DNA of 64,000 nt from Nymphaea colorata (taxonomy: Eukaryota; Streptophyta; Magnoliopsida; Nymphaeales; Nymphaeaceae), in assembly GCF_008831285.2 (NCBI RefSeq), contig NC_045142.1, positions 749,001-813,000 of the forward strand. The letters are read 5' to 3'. This document shows, piece by piece, positions 23,330 to 34,494 of this stretch (position 1 is the first letter of the stretch; each line of letters begins with the position of its first letter). Below the pieces are notes generated by a model that did not search any database, was not told the DNA's origin, and saw only the letters and a list, made by a program, of their open reading frames with translations. Made by a program: the position numbers and the translations under genes.

Positions 23330-23940
23330 CCTCAAAAGTGTAAACAAATGGAAAGCTAAAGTTGGTAGCTAGCATTTTTTTTCTTCTTTCTCTCTCTAGT
23401 TCTCTTTCTCCCTCTTACCCATAGGAGGCCTGGAGGAGCTGGGGCTGCTGTTTTTGAGAAGATGGGCACCATTACTTTAGCGGTGACCAACCATTCTTTC
23501 CACTCTGTTTTCTTGGCAATTATTGGCGAATGTTGATTACTATATACGAATTGAATTAAAGTACATTTGAGTGCCACTTTAACTGAAATGCTGGCATGAA
23601 AATGGTGATAACTGTGACATAAGTCATATTTATCATAAATTCATGCTCATTATTGCAGTAAAAGATAAGACGCGATTAATTCCTCCATTCTATACTCCAT
23701 ACTGAACCCAGAGAGCAACCTGATTCAATCGACTACGATGTTAATGAAACAGTTACAATGTCATAAATAGTGTACCAAATTAAATAAAAATGATCTTAAT
23801 GCTTTTCAGTTATCCAAATCCAACCGGTTGTATCATATAAATGGCTTTAATTAACTGCTAGATTTTTTTGATGTTAATTTATCCAAGTACCTATGCTTGT
23901 TCAACACCCTGGTGGGTGGGGGCAGCCTTTTTGCCCTATT
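23330..23940 (+). repeat. Repeat family R, copy 3
   Basis: Begins ctcaaaagtgtaaacaaatg and ends tgttcaacaccctggtgggt. The proximal 200 bp (ggagctggggctgctgtttt, accaaccattctttccactc) is shared with copy 2 but not copy 1. One frame reads GGAGAAVFEKMGTITLAVTN; the copies differ there by amino-acid changes, so I see no sign of selection on a protein. Confidence 0.75.
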
Positions 23941-25288
23941 TGGTTGGAGTTAGCAATCTAGGACTGTCAGTCACCTGGTGTCCCCCAGGTAAGGTTCTTC
24001 CTTATCATGTTAAATGAACATATATATATGTATATATATGTTTTAGGGAGAAACCCATGTGTGGCCAGGGTAATATAAAAAAGCAACTAAATGAAGATTT
24101 CTTCAACATTCTTTATCTACCAACTTGCTCGATTGATGCATATTTAATGCGATCATTTAATGACCTAATATGGTGATGTGACCATGTAAAAATTGAGGTT
24201 GCGCAAAAAAGTAGTTTACATGATGGGCCACCAATGTTCTTCTTCTTTGCCTTTATTTTTGAGCGAGACAGCACACCAGTGCATATTTTTAAGCAAGTAC
24301 AGCCAAAGTGGAGCTTATAACGTTTCGCCATTGAATATTAAAGAATGGTGGAGCCTACCACGTGAGCTAACGTAGACGATGAGGCTCAGCAGGAGGACCA
24401 TGGCGGAGAGAAGTCGGGGCCCATGAAACTGGCTCCCCTATATTAAATGCATGAATGGGCCCAGACCCGACCCACAGTGTCCAGAACAAAAAGCTGACCC
24501 CAGCTCCGTTCCGATGTTACCAGATCTTGCTCCAGATCCATTTCAGAAATTTTTTGCTAAGCGGCACTGACACTTTAGCTTAAAAACTTAAAAGAAGCAC
24601 ATGTATGTAAATAACAACAGTTATAGAGGCGGCAATACAAATAACATAATTTGTTTGGGGTGGGCAACTGCCCACAACTGCCTTGCCTCCACTACTGGCA
24701 ATGTCAAACTGGTTTGGTTTGCTACATGTATGTATGTATGTCATCAATGAGTGTGTCCAAAACCTTATTAAATAAAAAGAAGAAAAGAGAAGTATAATTA
24801 ATTTCAAAGTTCCAATAGAAAATGCAAACCACTTGAACTAAAATTGGTGACATTCCTTCGACTTGGATTATGAAATCGATACAATCCGATTCCCTGTATC
24901 GTTTTGAGAAGGGACTCATCTCGGATCCAAACACCAACTACACCGATGATCTTTGGACACTTTAGAGATCCCTCTGCGTCGTGTGGATCCAATCCAATTT
25001 TGAGAGGCCGGGTATTGGAGCGGACCCGGTGGTATCGGGTCTTGGCAGTTGGAAGAGAAGAAGCGAGTCAAGGCAGAACGGGGGCCCCACGGTTCCAGCC
25101 AGCCAACCAGAAGCGGACGTTCTGTCCACGTGGTCGTGGGCCCACTTTCGGCACGCGGTGCGCAGTTGTTCGCCCTCTGGATTTGGGTGCGGGACCCACT
25201 TACCCCTCCGGGTGGAGGTCAGCCACAAATCAACCACACGCAGTATCTCTCTCTTTACTGCAGGCACCTGTCTTGTCCACTCGCCGGT
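23941..25288. other. Upstream region of TPP
   Basis: AT-rich to 24,360, then two GC-rich stretches (24,370-24,530 and 25,000-25,288) with GGGCCCA motifs and the G-box. Overlapping ORFs on both strands in the second stretch are composition artefacts. Confidence 0.5.
25126..25133. promoter_or_regulatory. G-box / ABRE-like palindrome CCACGTGG upstream of TPP
   Basis: The perfect palindrome CCACGTGG lies about 160 bp above the TATA box inside a GC-rich promoter block (25,000-25,310). G-boxes bind bZIP and bHLH factors, so light, sugar or ABA control is possible. This is inference from the motif alone. Confidence 0.5.
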
Positions 25289-25295
25289 TATAAAT
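25289..25295 (+). promoter_or_regulatory. TATA box of the TPP gene
   Basis: TATAAAT lies in a GC-rich stretch, followed by a CT-rich leader (25,330-25,365) typical of plant 5' UTRs. It would place transcription start near 25,320. Confidence 0.6.
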
Positions 25296-25319
25296 CTCCC
25301 TCAAGCACCCTGCGCCTTT

Positions 25320-27409
25320 GACTCATCCCCACTTCTCCCTCCCTCTCTCTCTCTCTCTCTCTGTTGTGGTTTTATGATTCTTCATGGTCTCTCTCGCTCT
25401 GTGTCTTCTACCAGCTGCTATCGACTCGAAAGTCAGAAAGAGAGGGTGAAGGTAGTTTCTGATTCAGGAGATCAGAGTTCCTGGGAGATTCGAGTCAATA
25501 ATTGCAGGTAACTCAGAGAATTATTCGTATGTCTGTCAGCCTTTCTGTTAATCTTAACTCTCTGGTTATTCGTCCATATCATCGTTCCTCTCATGGCTCC
25601 CACTCTTTAATGACGGGGGCGTTGTTGAATTCTTTCCTTTGGGATTGTTGTTGTGGAATGAGTACTGCTGCCGTGAATGAAATGAACAGTCTCCAATGTC
25701 TGTATCATCACAAGGCACCGTGCTTTGGCTGCTTGGTTTGCTTTTCTTGTGTTGTAGAAAAATGGTGCTCCCATTTTTCTTTGCAGAGGAGAATTCCGAG
25801 AGCATACTTGGTGTCCCTTTGATCTGTCACAGAGATTGTATGAGGAGATGATTGTTCAAGGCAAGTTGAGCGGTTGCAGTTTCAGATACCAAGCGTTGAA
25901 AATGGTTTGATGGTCTGAGATACAAAGAGTTGGAACATGCCCGTCGCTCTTTCAGACCCAATTGCAGGGGCCAAGAAAATCGATGGAGCTAAGCTGGATT
26001 GAATTGGGTTTTGTTCAATCACTGAAAGTTACCTTGATAGATTTCCTGCTACTGCTCATGTCTGCTAAGGCATCAGAACTTAGCCATCAGGAGCAATATT
26101 CCTCTTTCACCCACATCACACCTCCTTTTTCTCCCGGTCATTCAGATGTTCAAATGGCAGAATCGTTAAAACCAATCGGAGTCATGAGGAATGAAGAAAG
26201 TTCAGAGCTGATCATAATGCAGTCTTCTTGCAAGACAAAATAAAATGATTTCAAAATAATTGGCATGGACATGAATGGTTTCTCCCTATTTGGAAGTCAC
26301 AATCTGCACATGTAAATGTTGAATTTCCAAAATAAGAGTGGGGCACATTGTGTGGTGTCCTTACATGATAGGCCTACATCAGCTATGAGATTAACTATAG
26401 GTATCAGGCATGGGTTTTGAGGTGAGTGTGTTGTTTGAGTATTTAGATCTTGTTTTTTTTTCTTTCAGTGTTACATTTGATTGGTTACAGTTCGAGGGAA
26501 TCTTAACTGTTGTAGCCTTCCTTGTTTCTTATGGTCATGTGTACTGTCCTGTCATTTCAATTTTTTGATAGGGGTAACTCTGATGGATGGCCATTTATTG
26601 CAATGGTGGTGTCTCCTAGAAAGTTAAACTGCTAGTCTTCAAAGAAGAGAAGCTCCACTCTTTTTTTTGACTGGTGTTTTGGACTCTTAATATGCATTCT
26701 TTCATAAAATACCTAGATTTTTTTATTTGATACAGTACTTTACCACATGTACAAGACTTGAAGTGCATTGGATAAGTAAAAATTTAGACTGATAAGAGTT
26801 GGCAGTTTCTTTTTAACATAACTGTGTATCTTTTCACTTGTGAAATTTGGTAAACATGCCTACCCAAATGTTCCTTCCCCCCAACATTGTTTTCATTTGG
26901 ACTCCTGATTTGCCATGTTGCAAAATGGAATCTCCAAAGGAGAACTGAAAAAAAACAAGCCAAAAGATCAGGCAAAAACTTAAAAAGTTTTTTTTTTTTA
27001 TTTAGTCAAAGCACAGACAGATAAATTAAATTTCTTGTGTACGTATAGAACTTTTCTTAGTTTTCTATTTTGGTAGCCTTATTGTTGTGTGAATTTCTTA
27101 TAAAACTTTATCGTTTGTTGCTTCGGTGTCAAGTAAAAGAATTGTGAAAAGGAAAAAGAAAAGCAAAACTGAATATACTGCTCAAAATATTCAATAAGAT
27201 GCCAATGAATTTATATCGGGTATACCTTTATTAAAAAATTTGAACAAGTTTTATCCCCACTGAACTTCTTATTCGCTTTTAGAATCTCACAATGTATGGC
27301 TGTATTCCCATGTTCTTCAAAATATTCCTTCAATATTTAACAGTTCCTTATATATCCTCTATTTTTCCTGCTCCTTCTTGCAGCTAAGGCATTCATTCTG
27401 AGGAAGGTG
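25320..27409 (+). other. TPP 5' UTR with a 1.9-kb leader intron
   Basis: A leader exon of about 188 bases ends at the donor CAG|gtaact (25507/25508). The matching acceptor is the pyrimidine-rich ttcttgcag ending at 27383, 26 bases before the ATG. No coding sequence was recognised in the intron, which contains several A/T runs. The leader exon contains an upstream ATG at 25374 (see findings). Exon ends come from consensus only. Confidence 0.55.
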
Positions 27410-28297
27410 ATGTCCCAAAGGATCAACATGACAAAACAGAATTTAATTGTTCAAGACAGTTCTTCTACAATAGCAACCTCAGGCAGCACAACTTCCACAG
27501 TGTCAGTAGAAATCTGCAGCTCCCATTTTCTTAGTGCATCTGACCTGAAATCTGGTGCAGTGACCACAAAAAGTGCTGCAATCTCTGCAATGGGTTATGC
27601 TGCAAACCCTAGGAAGAACCAACTGCTGATCAAGAAGTTGGACATTGGAGGAAGAGTGAACATGTGGCTCGATTCCATGAGAGCTTTGTCACCAACAAGC
27701 ACCAAACCTGTTCCTCCTCTTGTAGTTGATGACAAACAGGCAGGTTCCCTTTCATCTGATTTTTTTTTTTTCTTTTCCTCTTTGGTCCATTGGATTCCTG
27801 TTCAAAGAGTGTGAATGGGTGGGCCTGGCCACTGATGGGCCAAACATAGGATGGGACACATTTTCTAAACAACTTCTTTTTCATTTTTAAGTAAGCAACT
27901 TGCAGGCATACAGATATCTGTACCAGTGTGTGTTTATGAGAGAGAGAGAGGGGTAGGTATACCTAAGTTTTGGTGCATCATCATGTCTGCACTAGGGTCA
28001 TTCGCTTTTGTTTACTTGAGAAATCTAATCCAGTGCCTCTGCTGACAATAGTTTCTGATTTTCCATACATCACCATATATGTATTCTATCCATTAAAAAA
28101 AATGATTTTTTAAGTTCATACTTGTCCTTGGAAACCGTTCTTTTTTGTTTATTTAGGGTGAAACCACGCAGGTTGACAGACTTTGTAGCTCCCCCGAAGT
28201 ATAAAACAGTCTGTTTATTGACCAAACCACAAGTCTTTGATATGTATATGTGTGTGCGCGTGTAAACTCAACTGATTGGTTCTTTTATGGTTAGACA

Positions 28298-28328
<31 letters not shown>

Positions 28329-30756
28329 TAAATTGGTGACATCTTGTTGCCTGTTTTAATAATATATTTTCATTTTGTTGGTTCTCTCCCTCACACACAC
28401 ACACACACACAGAGAGATAGAGAGAGAGAGTAGGCATTAGCCTTTCCGGATCAAACAGCAAAACGTTGATAAAGTACTAAATTGACGGGAATGGCAATGG
28501 ATATGAAAAGTTAGGATATGGTGGTGATATTTTTTTATTGTTCATGTATGTAAATTATCCTAATCCGAGCCATTTTAGATTGTAATGTAGAAAAAGAATA
28601 ATCATGATGGTCTAAAAGCAGGCTTCAAGTAATTGATCGGGGCAATCTCAACTCGGATATAAGTTTGGCGATACGCGCAAGAGATTAAGATATTGGATGT
28701 ACCGTATTTTGGAAAATTTCAACTACTTAGTCTAACAGAACTCTGGTTAATCTGAATAGATGCACCTTCCATCAGCGTTGAGGATGTTTGAAGACATAAC
28801 GGAAGCATCAAAAGGCAAGCAGATCGTCATTTTTCTAGACTATGATGGCACACTCTCACCCATTGTCGACGATCCGGACAGAGCCTTCATGTCTGATGCG
28901 GTAATATCAGAGCTAAACTTCTTACTATCTTAAATCAATAATCTTAATGTTCCATGCACATTCTATTCCTATAATTTACATGGTGTAATTCATGATCAGA
29001 TGAGAGCGGCCGTGAGAGATGCAGCCGGGTACTTTCCAACTGCAATCGTGAGTGGAAGATGTCTGGATAAGGTACCAAATTTAACCATTTTTATTTTTTT
29101 TTATTAGTTCAATCCAATATTTCTAGATTTAGAAGTAGTCCTTTACATGAGAACTTCTCATAAATTTGGTTCCAAAGTTAGGTTAAACAAACAGCTGCAT
29201 CTATGTTTCTTAAAAAATATTTAAGGCCGCATTGTATTGTGGTCTTAAATATTTTTTAAGAAACATAGATGCAGCTGTTTGTTTAACCTAACTTTGGAAC
29301 CAAATTTATGAGAAGTTCTCATGTAAAGGACTACTTCTTTTAGGTGTGCCATAAAGATATTGAAACGTAGGAAAACTAATAAGTTGCATGTTCTCCGATT
29401 TTATATACATACACATATTATATTCATGCACTTATACAATCATAAAATGCATCGAACTATAAAGGTCGAGTGTGCATAATATGCACAAGAGACTGCTTAG
29501 GATCAGCAAGCTGCTACACAAGTTTATATTTAAATTTGGACGAAATGTGTATGTTTTACGCGATCATTTTATAGAGCTGGCAAAATTATTGAGTTTTGTT
29601 TTCATTACTATGCTACATTATGTTAGGTGTATAGCTTCGTGAGACTAGCCGAGCTCTACTATGCAGGTAGCCATGGAATGGACATCAAGGGGCCACTCAA
29701 GAGCCCAAGATGCTTGAGAATGAATGGTTCCAAGACTTTGGGAAAGATGGTGAGAACCATACATTTTTTTTCTTTCTTTTTCTTTTAATTTTAATGCAAT
29801 TATTCTGTGGACCAAGATTTAATTTCTTTCACAATCATATTAAATATCCCTTTTGCCTTTTGCGCATTAATTGTTTTCTGCTTTTGTATGGTTTCAGAGC
29901 AATCAACCTGTCCTTTTCCAGCCAGCCAGTGAATTTCTACCCATGATCGATGAGGTATAAAACTATGACTCTTACCATGGTTAGGGATGTTAAATTTTCG
30001 GATTTTGGATAATCTAAATGTGCAAAAAATTGGATCATGTCGAATTTCAAGCAGCCAAAAATCCAAAATCCGAATAATATATGATGTCTTAATCTTGGTG
30101 TCCTTCCTATCTCGGTTGTCTTTTTCTTATATAAGATTAGATTCTAATTGTTTTAAATTAACCATACAAAAATTAGGTTTATGAATCACTGGTGGAGAAG
30201 ACAAAATGCATTCCCGGTGCCAAAGTAGAAAACAATAAGTTCTGTGCATCTGTGCACTTCCGATGCGTAGATGAAAAGGTATGAATCTGTTTCCGTTTCA
30301 AGATTCAGAATATTTGGTGGCGATCAAGTTACGAAATGATTGAGTAGACAGTTTTTTTTCTATAATGATCGATCGGAAATGTCAGAATCATCCGCTTCTT
30401 TAAGTATGAAATGTTTCTGAATAAGGTAAACCTACCATGCGTGAGATAGGAGCAGGTGTTCCAATGGCTTTAAAAATCCTTGAAAAACACTTCACCACTC
30501 AAAAACTTTTGTTTGTAGCAGAAGATCTAATATTTAGAAATAAAATCATTGCTGAGTTAATTTATACAACCTGCACATATAATTTCTAATTAAATAGTTT
30601 TAGTGTCTTCATTGCTGTGTGTGCATGTGATCCCACAAAAGCGAAAATATTAAAATACTGGTACAAGTTCGATTTCAGCATCAAAACTAATTGAAAGAAC
30701 TACTTTTTGACAGTTTTAGCACCATTCAAAGTTTCAAACAAACCCAAGATAGAAAT

Positions 30757-30846
<90 letters not shown>

Positions 30847-31556
30847 ATTAACTTGGTGATAGACTTTGTGGTTGCAGAGCTGGAGCACATTGGCAGAAGA
30901 AGTTAGAAGTGTTTTGAAAGGATACCCCAAATTAAGTCTAACCCAAGGTAGAAAGGTACATGACATATTCCTGTAAGGATATGAATCTTATCTTACATGA
31001 AGGAGATAATTAAAAAGGAAAGGGAAGAAAGGAAACATGAAGAGCAAAATCAATGCTAATATTTTGCACCTGCCCAATTCATGCAGGTATTGGAGATCAG
31101 ACCTACCATCAAATGGGACAAAGGCAAGGCCCTTGAATTTTTGTTGGAGTCACTTGGTAAGATTCTTCCCTAAGCATTCAATCAATTTATTATCTGATTA
31201 TGATAAATTCAATCGTTAATTATCTCCCAATCTATTCGCAGGCCTCGCAAACTGCAGCGACGTATTGCCGGTTTATATCGGAGACGACCGTACCGATGAA
31301 GATGCATTCAAGGTATAAAAAGTCTCAAGTTTAAACACGTTTTGTCACTAGATCTCTCCTAATTTTTTGCTGATACGTTCTATTTACTTTGATGTATTAA
31401 ACAGTGTTTGGTTTAATCATGTTGCGATAGGTTCTAAAGGAAAGGGGACAAGGTTTTGGAATTCTTGTGTCCAAAATCCCAAAGAAAACTAACGCATCTT
31501 ACTCTCTTCAAGAGCCATCTGAGGTATGACTTACCTGAGAATCAGAGTTTTCTTTC

Positions 31557-31587
<31 letters not shown>

Positions 31588-32029
31588 GGAACAGGACAAC
31601 ATAGAGCAAGCAACAAAAGGTTTTAATAAATGACAGAAGGCAACAATTGGTCCCGGAATCTGACATCACATAAGCCAATGCTGTAAAAATCAGCCTGAAC
31701 CGAAGCGCTTGGTTCATTATCTGATAGGTGTCAGTGCCAGATACTATTCATTTCTTATTTATTTTTGTTTTCTTAAATATATGATTATGGTATAATATAA
31801 AAAAAGATGTGATACAGAGGTGCCAAATGCCATATACTTCTGGTTAAGTGAGTTTTTTCACTTTGTTAGTAGATTTGCTGATTTCCTTTTTGTTTTTTGG
31901 GTGTTGTTACAGGTTATGGACTTTCTTAACAGGCTTGTGGAATGGAAGCGTTTTTGCTCCAAACAATCTGAACATCAACTAGTGAGCAAGAGATCAGAGA
32001 GAAGAAGACCACCCAAGCCAAAATACTAG
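27410..32029 (+). CDS. Trehalose-6-phosphate phosphatase (TPP), about 417 aa, 10 coding exons
   Basis: Dephosphorylates trehalose 6-phosphate to trehalose, a HAD-superfamily Mg-dependent reaction that controls the T6P sugar signal. Coding exons: 27410-27739, 28760-28900, 29000-29071, 29627-29749, 29898-29954, 30177-30278, 30878-30955, 31087-31156 with 31242-31312 (split codon), 31431-31523, 31913-32029. Diagnostic motifs: HAD motif [13 protein letters not shown] (nucleophile Asp137, Asp139), motif II region AIVSGR (175-177), [52 protein letters not shown] and the metal-binding [12 protein letters not shown] (336-347). The N-terminal 110 residues are low-complexity Ser/Thr-rich and then contain [13 protein letters not shown], as in plant TPPs. 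Coding exons 2-10 join cleanly with GT-AG introns. The 1/2 junction is uncertain: a GC donor at 27740, or an unseen microexon that would restore the usual W-x-x-HPSAL spacing. The C-terminus carries an extra basic tail RRRPPKPKY. The ATG at 27410 is the first in the exon after the leader intron. Confidence 0.93.
28299..28432. repeat. (CT)n and (CA)n(GA)n microsatellites in TPP intron 1
   Basis: A CT run at 28299-28324 and a CA run followed by GA at 28393-28432, both in the intron between the first two coding exons. Confidence 0.9.
29131..29338. repeat. Near-perfect long inverted repeat (about 98-bp arms, 12-nt loop) in TPP intron 3
   Basis: The left arm (29131-29228) and right arm (about 29241-29338) are reverse complements with one mismatch seen near the loop (aaggcc against ggtctt). 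The loop is about 12 nt. The whole unit lies inside the intron between exons 29000-29071 and 29627-29749, so it is transcribed in the pre-mRNA and could form a long hairpin. No clear target-site duplication was seen. Confidence 0.9.
30758..30843. repeat. (CT)n(TG)n compound microsatellite beside the TPP exon-7 acceptor
   Basis: About 26 CT units then about 16 TG units, ending 34 bases before the acceptor cag (30875-30877). Confidence 0.95.
31556..31589. repeat. (CT)n(TA)n microsatellite in the last TPP intron
   Basis: CT units followed by TA units, 32 bases after the donor of the exon ending at 31523. Confidence 0.9.
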
Positions 32030-32347
32030 AAGCCAAGGAACTAATGAAGGGGCAGAGGGGGGTTTGCTGAAGCTATGAGACCCTAATGTCCTGTTTTGGG
32101 ATGTGTATATGTAACTACCTACTCTTGACCCATCTGTTGAAAGAAAAGGAAAAGAGAAAAATAATTATCCAGATAACCTAATGACCTCCTTAACATGCCT
32201 CCCCACCACAGAACCCATTTTGGTAATTTTGGGTGTCATAGTTTTTTCTTTTTTTTTTTTTTAACCATCTGTGTGCTGCATGTGTGCCTGCGTAAGCATC
32301 GGCTAATTGTGTATTTATCTAGAGAATCGAAGCCCTTTTTTGTAGCA

Positions 32348-32407
<60 letters not shown>

Positions 32408-34494
32408 GTTGTGTGTGCGTGCGTGTTTGAAGGCTTCTTGATCAATGAAAAAATGATAAGCTAAAACACATCAAGTTTAATTAGCTCACTGCAACCTAAA
32501 TAATTTTGTAATCAAGAAAGGCAAATAAACCATCTATATCGATGATGTTTTTAGTGACGGATTTTAAAAGATTTTGTCATCTGGAATTTGGCTGATTTCA
32601 ATTTCTTTATATATATGGAAAACAGATAGCTACCAAACCTTTGATATCTCGATAGGAATCATCTGAACCATCAATTCCAAAAAGATCTGAAGGTGGAGAT
32701 GAACTTACAATGGAAGTGAGACTTTTTTTTCTAGTCCAAAACACACTCTAAATGAGGAGAGGGAGAAAGTGCCTTAATTGAAAATCTAAAAATCGTTGAC
32801 TCCTTTGAAGGCATTTTGGACAATTAAAACATTTGGTTTTTATATTTGCAATTTAATCTCCACCATCTGAATCTCTTGGAACTCAACGGCACAGTTTCAA
32901 AGTACTTCATCAGAAACAAAACTAGACCATAATACTTTAAGTCATGAACAAAAACTAGACCATAATCACTCGAACTCTAATACAGGTACACATGCTAACA
33001 TGTTCGTAAATACTAATTCTAATTTCTGATTTAAACATTAGGTTGCTTTTAGGACAAAAGTTGATTCTTTTACCATTAAATACCATGTTTGATTTCATGT
33101 CCATTTTTGTCACAAAGGGAAAGGGTTTCATCTTTGGTATCTATAATTTGTAACCTGCTCCTTAAAAGGAAGATATAAAAGCTTAACCTTCGGAACTTTG
33201 TCTGAAAATGGTCATGGTTTTCTTATTTTTGTGGTTCTAATTCATCACATCATATATCAATATCCCATTTTCCTTGCATATATTCTGTCCCAATCACATG
33301 AATTTCTATCTCCTTGTATGGACAAAAGTGGCCATGACGAGATTCCCTCCATCCCAAGCAAGAAGAAGGTGAGAGGGTCCACAACGGGGTAGAGGCTCAA
33401 TTTCTCATTCATTATGCCACGCCAAAAACTTCCAATTTCAATGAGCCCACTGTTGAAGCCTCTTCGTCTTTCATGCTTGCATATTTAGGACAGGAAATTG
33501 AAACTTCACGATTGAAGTGACACAAAGTAAAGAGACCAAAAACTTTGTTGTTCTCTTCTAAAAAAGCTTTCAAGATGTTTCGTCTTGGTTTGAATTTTTA
33601 AAGTTCTCTGTTTTATCTTTATTTCTTTCTTTCTTTTCTTCTTCTTTTTTGAATCTTCCATGTTTTTGTGTTAACAACGGGTCTTTGTCAAGCAGGCCAA
33701 TCAGGCAGCCCATAACAAACGCCAGTGAAGCAACGTGGGCCTCACACGATGTCGGCCAATTAGGCCAAATGGACCATCTGACTTGTCCAGATGATTGGAT
33801 GAAATTTGGCTTCTACCAACAATCCAAGTAACCACATCTTATCCTCTCAATCATTTTGGACTGAGATCCAGATAAAGTGACCATTTTCCAGATCCAAACC
33901 TGACTAGCACTATTACATCCAGATGAACTTTTGATGACCCGTAAAAAGAATGAACTTCGTATATGTAAATCTGGTTGGCTTGGCTAAATATGAGATTATC
34001 GATGGGTCCAATTAACATGTCAATTAGATAAGCTTCGAGTCTGTTCGATGTAGATATTGGTTAAAAATTAAAAACAAAAAAGGTTTATCTAGAAACAATT
34101 TATGGTGCTTTCAGCGATGGATTTTAAATTTTTAGTCACAAAACAACATTTACCGATGGTTTTTTCGTTTATATGTTTTTTTTTTTAATTTCCACCATTG
34201 AAGGAACATTTGTTCACTTTTATTATTGTTTTATTTTAAATAAAAAAAAAAATTCGTATATCTTACTTCAGAAACAAAAGGAAAAAGAATTTAGGGCCTT
34301 TTGTAAGAGGAAGATTGTGATTTAGTAACCATGTTTCTAAAATGCAGGATCTAAAGGACTGTGTTTATCTCATGAAAGAAAAATGATGTTCATTGATGTT
34401 GTGCATATTTGGACTGGATCGAAATGGTGTTGGATTGGACCGTCCCCTACTAGGAAAGTGCCAAAATACCCTTACTGTTTCCTGAGAAGGACAA
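32030..34494. other. Intergenic between TPP and the 34.5-kb gene
   Basis: TPP 3' flank, one microsatellite and AT-rich DNA. Phrases like gtgacggattttaaa (32,553) recall CACTA-type internal repeats, but no termini were found. Confidence 0.5.
32347..32406. repeat. (CT)n(GT)n microsatellite downstream of TPP
   Basis: CT run followed by GT run, about 320 bases past the TPP stop codon. Confidence 0.95.

Noticed and set aside
22954..23343. 129-codon ORF near the GA repeat
   Set aside because: Runs through a simple repeat and into repeat family R; no domain recognised.
24904..25511. Long overlapping ORFs (up to 176 codons) upstream of TPP
   Set aside because: They lie in a GC-rich promoter with a TATA box, overlap on both strands and have low-complexity composition.
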